DNA of 64,000 bases from Aquabacterium sp. (GTDB taxonomy: Bacteria > Pseudomonadota > Gammaproteobacteria > Burkholderiales > Burkholderiaceae_C), in assembly GCF_016234775.1 (NCBI RefSeq), contig NZ_JACRAH010000008.1, forward strand, positions 1-64,000, in the 5' to 3' direction. The notes below the pieces were generated by a model. The model had not been told where the DNA came from. It ran no database searches and was given only the letters and a program-made list of their open reading frames with translations. Of the stretch, positions 53,608-60,684 are shown piece by piece. Position 1 is the stretch's first letter. Every line of letters begins with the position of its first letter. The position numbers and the translations under genes were made by a program.

Positions 53608-54077
53608 CAGTAGTCCAGGCCCAGTTCATTGGCGTTTTCAGCCATGCGATCCAACGCCGACTGTTGGTGCGCTCGCATTTTTTCGGCGTACTGAGTGAGG
53701 TCGTCAAACGCGATGCGGCGATGCGTGCCCACCATCCGGTAGGGCAGTCGCCCTTGCTCGATTTCCTTGATGACGAAGGGGCGCGAGACGTTCAGAAAGT
53801 TGGCCGCTTCCACGGTCGAGACCTCTTGCTTGGATGGCATGACGACGATGGGCCGACGCTCGCTCATGGCGCCGAGCACCTGAGCAATGATCTTGAGGGC
53901 CTGAGGGGGCACCTGGATGACGGGCTGATTACCTTCGTCGTCGGTCAGCATGATGGATGCCGCCCGGGAGTGATCCAGGGCAGCCATGATGCATCGCTGT
54001 GCGGCACGGGCCATCTCCGCGTCTTGCGCAGACATGGCTGGGGGCAGGATCTCTCCGTTGCGCTCTAGTGTTGACAT
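53607..54077 (-). CDS. Excisionase-family DNA-binding antitoxin
   Basis: 156-residue protein with a C-terminal excisionase/MerR-like HTH (VEAANFLNVSRPFVIKEIEQGRLPYRMVGTHRRI) and an N-terminal region including a PVIQVPPQALKIIAQVL motif typical of antitoxins paired with PIN toxins in Burkholderiales. ATG at 54077 with GGAGG at a good distance is chosen over the track start at 54125. It probably neutralises and autoregulates the PIN toxin; because of the excisionase-like fold it might also bind the island ends. Confidence 0.83.
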   Translation of the reverse strand: MSTLERNGEILPPAMSAQDAEMARAAQRCIMAALDHSRAASIMLTDDEGNQPVIQVPPQALKIIAQVLGAMSERRPIVVMPSKQEVSTVEAANFLNVSRPFVIKEIEQGRLPYRMVGTHRRIAFDDLTQYAEKMRAHQQSALDRMAENANELGLDY

Positions 54078-54224
54078 TCTGGGCCTCCGGTGCAGCCATC
54101 TGCGGGCCTCCGATGGAGGCCTCAAGGCTGTCTGTTCGATATCGGCACTTTAATCCATAAGTGCAATAAATGCAGCATGTGAATCAAGTGAAAAGCGCCA
54201 GGCGCCAGCGTCGAACCCCCGGCG

Positions 54225-54248
54225 CTCCGACACTTTTCCGACACTTTG
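54225..54248 (+). repeat. Arm-type repeat, right copy
   Basis: Same 24 bp as 43082-43105 (CTCCGACACTTTTCCGACACTTTG), in the same orientation. It runs into an inverted TGTCGG (54247-54252), forming CCGACA-CTT-TGTCGG, similar to the third inverted copy on the left. Confidence 0.75.
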
Positions 54249-54337
54249 TCGGTGATGTCCCGGTATAATCCGGTACATGTCGATAACGCAAGTTGTTGAT
54301 TTAGCGGGGTTTTTAGTGTCTCCCGCGGGTGTCGGAG

Positions 54338-54386
54338 TGCCCTCCGAAGGCAGGGGTTGCTGGTTCGATCCCAGCCGGGCGCGCCA
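54338..54386 (+). repeat. attR core: 49-bp direct repeat, right copy
   Basis: Identical to 42853-42901, ending in the CCA of tRNA-Arg. The 5' half of the tRNA is missing here, so this is the displaced original 3' end or the element-derived copy. A minus-strand ORF across it is the usual false tRNA-antisense translation. Confidence 0.95.
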
Positions 54387-54404
54387 ATGAATGTCATTGA
54401 AATC

Positions 54405-54437
54405 AAGCACTTGCCCGTAAGGTCAGGTGCTTTTTTC
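54405..54437 (+). terminator. Original tRNA-Arg terminator, displaced by the island
   Basis: AAGCACTTG-CCCGTAAGGT-CAGGTGCTT with TTTTTT following; a 9-bp stem with one G-T pair. It lies 18 bp after attR. The intact tRNA at the left end has no terminator in the following 60 bp of comparable quality. Confidence 0.75.
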
Positions 54438-54451
54438 TTGAGAGTCGGGGA

Positions 54452-54958
54452 CTAGGCCTTGGTGTTCTCTTGAAATCGAGTCGCCGCTTCTTGGGTGTTC
54501 GACTTGACCTCGTGTCCCCAGTGCGTTGCGAAGGTGCGGCTTCCTGCCGAGAGCGTTGGCGTGAGTTCCTCAATGGCCTGATCAATGGCCATGGGGATTT
54601 TGGTGGCGAGTTCCTGCGCGACGGTTTGAATGTATCGAGGCTTCATGCCCAGTTTTTTCGCCAGGCCTTGTAACGCCGCATGTCCCATCTGGCCGGGAGG
54701 CACCTGCTCCCCGATGTTGACGGCGAATTCTTTGGACAGCCCTGGGTAGAGGCGTGTGCACATCAAGTCGTAAAACGGGGTGAGACGAACGCCTTCGCCA
54801 GGCAGGGTGTACATCGACAAGTTCTTCGCGTGGCTGTCGTTGTTGCCCACATAGATGGTGAAGAAAATCCATTGAACCAGGGCCTGCAGATCCACGGCGG
54901 CGCGTGTGCTGTGCTGGCGGATCTCCGTAGAAGACATCCAGGCCCTTGTTCTCTGCAT
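54452..54958 (-). pseudogene. hipA: hipA fragment (C-terminal kinase part)
   Basis: 168 residues matching only the C-terminal portion of HipA serine/threonine kinase: HSTRAAVDLQALVQWIFFTIYVGNNDSHAKNLSM (the catalytic/metal-binding segment) and LTPFYDLMCTRLYP. Full HipA proteins are about 440 residues, so the N-terminal part, including most of the ATP site, is deleted. A degenerate hipB lies just upstream. Non-functional as a toxin unless the fragment has another use. Confidence 0.8.
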
Positions 54959-55205
54959 CCCAGCGTTCTGGATGTCTTGGGCTGGACGATCACTTCCAGG
55001 CCGAGGATGTCCAGCAAGTCAAGGACCTTCTGGCGTTGGACTGTCGGCTTGCATTTTCAATGTTGACGATCAGCCGGTTGCCTGTGTTGGCCAAGCCTGC
55101 GACCCGGTATTTCTTTGCATTTTGTCCACCGGCAGGCAACGCCGCGTTTTGCCATGTGCAGTTGGACCATGCGACGGGTGCCGTCAGCATCACCGACTCA
55201 GCTAG
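54950..55205 (-). pseudogene. hipB: hipB remnant, frameshifted
   Basis: Degenerate HipB-type HTH antitoxin. One frame reads VAGLANTGNRLIVNIEN; the next part continues in another frame as KPTVQRQKVLDLLDILGLEVIVQP, the typical HipB C-terminus. At least one frameshift (probably a lost base between IEN and GKPTV) and a further one near the N-terminus break the gene. Together with the hipA fragment it marks an inactivated hipBA locus. Confidence 0.7.
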
Positions 55206-55242
55206 ACTTGACTGGCAAAGCAGTCAAAGAAAGGTCGTTTCG

Positions 55243-55968
55243 ATGCAGGCTGGTGTGATGCGCGATCGAGTTTTGTCCATGCGGGGTGTCGCTGTCGCCC
55301 TGATGAGCGTCTGTTTGCTCACGGCCTGCGGCCAGGCGACCATGCCCATACCCCGCGCCGAGCACGTCAACGTTGACGAGACGCGGTATCAGCGTGCCCA
55401 GCGGGATGTACGCGAGGCCCTTGATGGGCGCGCCCTTCACATCCGCGGGGTCTATGTATCCCAACAACGGCAACTCATTGGTGGCACGCTCAACTACTCG
55501 ACAGCCGTCTTCGACTATTGCGCGGGGCTGAAAGAGAAACAGCCAGTCGAATCCTTCTTCTCCGGGTTCACGCAAGTCAAACCCGTTGTTCCAGGGCAGC
55601 CCATGGGAAAGGGCGGTCTTGAGATGTCTTACTGGATCGGCTGCTACAGCGGAACTTCCGCAGGCATGGCCTACACCGCCGTCGAAAACCCGATTGGCAA
55701 GGTGTTTGAATGGGGCTTCAACGCCGCGCGCGGGTTCAGCGGCGTGGATCCGATCATGCTCGATGTGGTCGTCGATGTCTATCCGCGCAAAGGCAAGGTT
55801 CTGCGCTTCAATTGCACCAAGCAATTGGCCCAGGTCGACTACCTGGATGCCCGCGAACTGGAGACCAACAAGCGCCAGTTGACCGATGCCTACGCCTCGT
55901 TGGCGGCCAATTGCATGAAGAACATCCTGATCCAGATCGACGACGACGGCGTGCTGGAGGAAAAGTGA
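55243..55968 (+). CDS. Lipoprotein of unknown function
   Basis: 241-residue exported protein with lipobox LLTACG after a hydrophobic stretch (GVAVALMSVCLLTAC). The mature part begins QATMPIPRAEHVN and has no domain I recognise; two regions with conserved-looking aromatics (MSYWIGCYSGTSAGMAYTAV, VVVDVYPRKGKVLRF). ATG at 55243 with AAAGG upstream is chosen over the track start at 54946, which runs through the hipB remnant. The stop overlaps the next gene by one base, so the two are co-translated. Confidence 0.65.
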   Translation: MQAGVMRDRVLSMRGVAVALMSVCLLTACGQATMPIPRAEHVNVDETRYQRAQRDVREALDGRALHIRGVYVSQQRQLIGGTLNYSTAVFDYCAGLKEKQPVESFFSGFTQVKPVVPGQPMGKGGLEMSYWIGCYSGTSAGMAYTAVENPIGKVFEWGFNAARGFSGVDPIMLDVVVDVYPRKGKVLRFNCTKQLAQVDYLDARELETNKRQLTDAYASLAANCMKNILIQIDDDGVLEEK

Positions 55969-57326
55969 TGAGCTGCCACACTGGCTTGTTGCGACGCTTG
56001 CTGGCTCGGGGCTGTGTGATGGTCGCGCTGGCCCTGATCGCGCTGCCCAGTCATGCGCTTGAGCCATTGGCGTGGACGGCCGAAGAGGTGGCCCTGGCCC
56101 GCTCGCCGCAGGCGCTGTTTAACTTCCGCCTTGGGCGCGTCAGCTTCGAGCGCGGCGAGGTCTGCATGAACTGCGGCGACTACTTCAACGCAGATGGCCA
56201 CGATGACATGCTGGTGAGCGATCGCATGGGCACTTTCCGAGATTTCCTGAAAACATCGCTTCAGGAAAGTGGCTTGTTTTCTACGGATGCGAAGGACCGC
56301 CTTGCCATTCGCGCCACGCTGTTGGCCTTCGAACGCAACAGCACGGCCGGGCGCCGGGCAGAGCAAGAGAGCATCGTGACCGGCGCCACGCTGGTGGCCG
56401 CGGCCAAGATCCGATATGAGTTGATGCGTGGTGACGAGCAGCTTGCAAGCTGGACCGTTGCAACACGGGCCGGATCGAACCGCATCATCGTGCACGATCG
56501 CCTGACCGAAACGCTGGACAAGGTGCTCAAGCGCAACATCCAGTCGCTGCTCTTGCGCATCCGGGCCGATTACGCCGATGCTGTCGACCGGCAAAAAGCC
56601 TCCGTAACGCTGCAGGCCCTGGCCGCTGACAGCAACGTGGACAACACGCGATCCATTGGTGAGGCCTTGTTGCTTGGTGTGGGCAAGACGATCAGGGCCA
56701 CGGCCAACGTGGCCGCCGCGAGTGTGGAGTTCATCGCTCAAAACGGCGACGCGATTCAGCAAGGCGTCGATTCGGTCAACCGGCAGCAGGCAGCCAATCA
56801 GCGGGCGGTGAATTCGGCCCTGGGTATCGGGCATCGGGGTGGCGGTGTGTCGATGGGGGGCGCGTCCACGTCGGCATCACGGGCGGATGACGATGATCGC
56901 CGGCCGGGTGGGGATTCGAGTTTGGCTTCAGATTCATCTTCGTCGACTGCGACGGGCGCCACGGCCGTCAAAGGCTCGGGTGCCGTGGCCGATGCCAAAG
57001 GGAAGGCAATGACCGGGAAGGGCTCGGTGTCTGGTACGTCGAGGATGCCGGGGGGCGGACTCACGCTGGTGAGCAACCGGGCAGAGCAGGAGCGTGAGCG
57101 CGAAGAACAGCAACGCAAGGCCACCGAAGCCCTGCGCCAGCAGGACCTGGCTCGTGATCAGGTGCAAGCCGACACGTTGGCCCGCCAACGGGAAGAAGAC
57201 GCACGCAGGAAGGCGCTCGACGACAAGGAGCGCGCAGCCTGCCTGGCGGATGTGAGCGCAGGCCGAACGCCTTGCGGCTGCGCCAAATACGGGATGGGAC
57301 AGTCCTGGAAAACTTGCTCGAAGTAG
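55968..57326 (+). CDS. Exported protein with coiled-coil and Cys-rich tail
   Basis: 452 residues with an N-terminal signal (GCVMVALALIALPSHA). Residues about 25-250 may form a mixed alpha/beta domain (VSFERGEVCMNCGDYFN; TLLAFERNSTAGRRAEQE). The rest is low-complexity Ser/Gly/Asp (about 285-345), then a highly charged coiled-coil (AEQEREREEQQRKATEALRQQ...) and a tail AACLADVSAGRTPCGCAKYG with several cysteines. ATG at 55968 shares a base with the lipoprotein stop. Function unknown; probably an envelope partner of that lipoprotein. Confidence 0.65.
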   Translation: MSCHTGLLRRLLARGCVMVALALIALPSHALEPLAWTAEEVALARSPQALFNFRLGRVSFERGEVCMNCGDYFNADGHDDMLVSDRMGTFRDFLKTSLQESGLFSTDAKDRLAIRATLLAFERNSTAGRRAEQESIVTGATLVAAAKIRYELMRGDEQLASWTVATRAGSNRIIVHDRLTETLDKVLKRNIQSLLLRIRADYADAVDRQKASVTLQALAADSNVDNTRSIGEALLLGVGKTIRATANVAAASVEFIAQNGDAIQQGVDSVNRQQAANQRAVNSALGIGHRGGGVSMGGASTSASRADDDDRRPGGDSSLASDSSSSTATGATAVKGSGAVADAKGKAMTGKGSVSGTSRMPGGGLTLVSNRAEQEREREEQQRKATEALRQQDLARDQVQADTLARQREEDARRKALDDKERAACLADVSAGRTPCGCAKYGMGQSWKTCSK

Positions 57327-57585
57327 CGGGCTTTGATTCGTGATTCAGGCTTCGCAGCGACCGTGATGATGAGCCTGCCCGAAGGGGTTAGTAAGCGGGT
57401 TTTCCATCTGCCGTTAGATTCTTCCTGTACATGAATTCACTCCTCAAGTCGGGGTGAATGGGGCGAGAGCACGTAGAAATCATCGCTTCCCGCCTTCCGT
57501 CTCTTCTTGCCGCTTTTTAGAGTCAGAGCGTCCCTTTCGTTCTGTCACTGATCGCGCGACACAGCGCGAGCCCGAGGAGCAAGCC

Positions 57586-60441
57586 ATGACCAAACCTATC
57601 CGCAAGGGCCTCAGGGCCTTGACTCTGTTGCAGGCTCTGGCCGGAACAGTGGCATCAGCGTTGCCCGTCGTCGTGCTGACGCCTCAGATGGCGCAAGCAG
57701 CGTCACCCTCGTTCATGGCCTTCGAAAGCGGCCAGGTGCGCCCTCTGGCCCTGTCGTCGGACGGTTCGCGCCTGTTTGCGCTGAACACACCGAACAACAC
57801 CCTGGAGGTTTTCAACGTTACCAGCAGCGGCCTGCAGCTGTTTGCACGCGTGCCGGTTGGTATGGAGCCGGTGGCACTGGCGCTGCGCAATGACAACGAG
57901 GTCTGGGTCGTCAATCACCTGTCTGACAGTGTCAGCATCGTGAGCCTGGAGGGCGCACCGCGTGTCGTGCGCACCTTGCTGGTGGGCGACGAGCCGCGTG
58001 ACATCGTGTTCGCCGGCTCGCCCGCCAAGGCCTTCGTCACCACGGCGCATCGGGGGCAGCAACGCCTGGACCCAACGCTGTCTCTGGTGCCTGGCGCAGG
58101 TGATCCCAAGTTGACCACGCCTGGTGTGGGCCGTGCGGATGTGTGGGTGTTCAACCCGGGCACCATGGGCAACACGGCTGGGGGCGTCCCTCGCAAGATC
58201 ATGAGCTTCTTCGCGGACACGCCGCGTGCGCTGGCCGTCAGCCCGGACCGAAGCACGGTCTACGTGGCGGCCTTCAAGTCGGGCAACGAGACCTCCTCGC
58301 TTAACGAGGAACTGGTGTGCAACAGCTGGGAGCTCAATACACCGTGTGACGTGAAGGGCAAGACCATGCCAGGTGGCCGCCTGGGCCCTCAGACCAACGC
58401 GGAAGGCAAGCCCGCACCCAAGACGGGTTTGCTGGTCAAGTTCAATCGCACCACCGGCCATTGGGAAGACGTGAAGGGTCGCAACTGGGATGCGGCTGTC
58501 GAGTTCAGTCTGCCCGACAAGGATGTGTTCGCGGTGGATGCCAACTTGTTGACAGAGAAGACGGCCTACAGGCACGTCGGCACGACCTTGTTCAACATGG
58601 TGGTCAACCCGGTGAGTGGCAAGCTATATGTGACCAACACCGAAGCCAACAACATGACCCGCTTTGAAGGGCCGGGTAAGTTCGGCGGTTCGACCGTGCA
58701 AGGCAAGATTGCGCTGTCTCGCGTGACGGTGATCGCCAATGCAGTGGTCATGCCGCGCCATCTCAACAAGCACATCGACTACACGAAGTTGGTCAATGAC
58801 CCGGGCTTTGATACCAGTGCAAAGGACCACAGCTTGTCCATGCCGCTGGAGATGGCCGTGACCAAGGATGGCCAGACGCTGTATGTGACGGCCTACGGCT
58901 CCAGCCGCATCGGTGTCTTCAATACGGCGGAGATCGAAAGCGACACCTTCAATCCGAAGCAGGCCAGCGCCAGATACATCAATGTCACGGGCGGTGGCCC
59001 CAGTGGCATCGTGCTGGATGAAACACGCGGTCGCATGTATGTGATGACGCGTTTTGATAACGCCGTGAAGGTGATCAACCTCGCTACCCGCGCTGAAGTG
59101 TTCCAGGTGGCGCTGCCTAACCCTGAGCCAGCGGCCGTCGTGGCCGGGCGACCCATGCTGTACGACGCACGTCGCTCGTCCGCCAATGGCGAGGCGTCGT
59201 GCGCCAGTTGCCATATCTTTGGAGACGTGGACGATCTGGCCTGGGATCTGGGCAATCCTGATGATGTGGTGACCAAGAGCCCGATTCCAGGCAAGTTCAC
59301 CCAAGGTCTCGAGTTCCAAGGGGCCAAGTTTATTTTCAACGTCAAGAACCCGATCAACGGCAGCGATGACCCCAAGGACTTCCATCCCATGAAGGGGCCT
59401 ATGGTCACGCAGACCCTCAAGGGCATGCGCAATTCAGGTGCGATGCACTGGCGTGGTGATCGCTCCAACGGCATCTTTGGCGTTCACGCCACCGATGCGA
59501 ACCTGTCGTTCAAGAACTTCGCGGTGGCTTTTGCTGGCCTGCTGGGCAACGCTGCCCCCATGAGTGAAGCCGATATGCAGACGTTTTCGGATTTCATGCT
59601 GCAAGTGCAATTGCCGCCCAACCCCATCCGCAACCTGGACAACTCGCTCACCGCAGCGCAGAAACGCGGCAAGGACTTCTACTTTGGTGATCGCCCATCC
59701 GATGGCTTCAAGCTGGTGATCGGTGGCAAGTCCGTGACCAGCAACAACAACTGCAATGGTTGCCACACGGTGGACCCGGCCCAGGGCATGTACGGCACGG
59801 GGCACATGCAGAGCTTCGAGGGGATCTCGCAAATTGTGAAGGTGCCGCAGTTGCGCAATATGTACCAGAAGGTGGGGCGTTTTGGTTCGCCAGCGGTTCC
59901 CTTCTCTACAGCTGCCGGAACCGGCTTCCAGGGTGACCAGGTGCGTGGCTTCGGCTTTGTGCACGATGGCTCGGCCGATACCTTGGCGCATTTCTTCACC
60001 GTACGCGTGTTCAGCCCGACACTGAATTCAGGCTTCCCCTTGTTCAATCCGGATGCCACGCGCCGCGACGTGTCTGATTTCATGCACGCCATGGACAGCG
60101 ATCTGGCACCCATCGTGGGGCAGCAAGTGACCTTGACCGCGGGTAACGCCACGGCAGTTGGTTCACGTATCGCGCTGTTGTTGGCGCGCGCCCGCGCCCC
60201 ATTCGTATCAAAGGAGTTGGGCGGTAACGTCACGGAGTGTGATTTGATCGCTCAAGTGGTCGAGGCGGGTGTGCGTCGTGGCTATGTCTATGACACGAGC
60301 AGCGCCAGTTTCTTGTCTGGCGATGGTCAAAAGCGCAGCGAAGCGGGTATGCGCGCGCTGGCTTTGACGCCAGGTCAGGAAGTGACTTACACGTGTACGC
60401 CGCCAGGCTCTGGTGCACGTATGGCGGCGGCAACATACTGA
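57586..60441 (+). CDS. Exported beta-propeller protein with two heme-c sites
   Basis: 951-residue exported protein. Signal peptide ends near TPQMAQAA. Residues about 35-520 look like a YncE/NHL-type beta-propeller (ALSSDGSRLFALNTPNNTLEVFN; repeats such as GRMYVMTRFDNAVKVINL). Two CXXCH heme sites follow, CASCH (about 539) and CNGCH (about 723), in a cytochrome c peroxidase-like region. ATG at 57586 has GAGGAG upstream. Possible roles are periplasmic oxidation or peroxidase chemistry; the substrate is not evident. Confidence 0.78.
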   Translation: MTKPIRKGLRALTLLQALAGTVASALPVVVLTPQMAQAASPSFMAFESGQVRPLALSSDGSRLFALNTPNNTLEVFNVTSSGLQLFARVPVGMEPVALALRNDNEVWVVNHLSDSVSIVSLEGAPRVVRTLLVGDEPRDIVFAGSPAKAFVTTAHRGQQRLDPTLSLVPGAGDPKLTTPGVGRADVWVFNPGTMGNTAGGVPRKIMSFFADTPRALAVSPDRSTVYVAAFKSGNETSSLNEELVCNSWELNTPCDVKGKTMPGGRLGPQTNAEGKPAPKTGLLVKFNRTTGHWEDVKGRNWDAAVEFSLPDKDVFAVDANLLTEKTAYRHVGTTLFNMVVNPVSGKLYVTNTEANNMTRFEGPGKFGGSTVQGKIALSRVTVIANAVVMPRHLNKHIDYTKLVNDPGFDTSAKDHSLSMPLEMAVTKDGQTLYVTAYGSSRIGVFNTAEIESDTFNPKQASARYINVTGGGPSGIVLDETRGRMYVMTRFDNAVKVINLATRAEVFQVALPNPEPAAVVAGRPMLYDARRSSANGEASCASCHIFGDVDDLAWDLGNPDDVVTKSPIPGKFTQGLEFQGAKFIFNVKNPINGSDDPKDFHPMKGPMVTQTLKGMRNSGAMHWRGDRSNGIFGVHATDANLSFKNFAVAFAGLLGNAAPMSEADMQTFSDFMLQVQLPPNPIRNLDNSLTAAQKRGKDFYFGDRPSDGFKLVIGGKSVTSNNNCNGCHTVDPAQGMYGTGHMQSFEGISQIVKVPQLRNMYQKVGRFGSPAVPFSTAAGTGFQGDQVRGFGFVHDGSADTLAHFFTVRVFSPTLNSGFPLFNPDATRRDVSDFMHAMDSDLAPIVGQQVTLTAGNATAVGSRIALLLARARAPFVSKELGGNVTECDLIAQVVEAGVRRGYVYDTSSASFLSGDGQKRSEAGMRALALTPGQEVTYTCTPPGSGARMAAATY

Positions 60442-60448
60442 TCTGACT

Positions 60449-60522
60449 TGGCGCGCTTCAGGCGCCATCTACAAAGGGCCCGTTCATAGGCAGCAATGTT
60501 TGCCCGTGAACGGGCCGGTTTG
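60449..60522 (+). terminator. Inverted repeats after the propeller-cytochrome gene, probable terminator
   Basis: TGGCGC-GCTTCAG-GCGCCA, then a larger GGCCCGTTCA...TGAACGGGCC stem (10 bp, with an inner GGCA/TGCC pairing) followed by GGTTTGTTTG. Only a short T-rich tail, so efficiency is uncertain. Confidence 0.55.
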
Positions 60523-60684
60523 TTTGTCAGCATCGATTTCCGAGCAGGGTATTCAGTCGGAGTGACTTTCGTTCAGTGATGGTCTGGACGGTCTCTTCTA
60601 CACTTCTGCCCGCAGTACACGGGTCTTGCCTCGACGTGATCGAAGGCGGGGTACTTTGGTCATCACAAATCACACAAGCCGGTT

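Larger units (their letters stand above)
42853..54386. mobile_element. Integrative element in tRNA-Arg(CCG), about 11.5 kb
   Basis: Bounded by perfect 49-bp direct repeats of the tRNA 3' part. The integrase gene is next to the intact tRNA, the usual layout of tRNA-targeted islands. Identical 24-bp arm-type repeats lie inside each end. Contents: integrase, hairpin array, AP2-like gene, candidate immunity genes, phospholipase D, VgrG, antitoxin-PIN toxin. No conjugation, phage structural or replication gene is visible, so it is a small integrative island that would need help to move between cells. Confidence 0.9.

Noticed and set aside
54122-54406. ORF translating as GAPGWDRTSNPCLRRA
   Set aside because: Well-known false protein from reading antisense to tRNA-Arg; the same occurs at 42760-43032. 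The similar [21 protein letters not shown] at 3434-3676 is antisense to tRNA-fMet.
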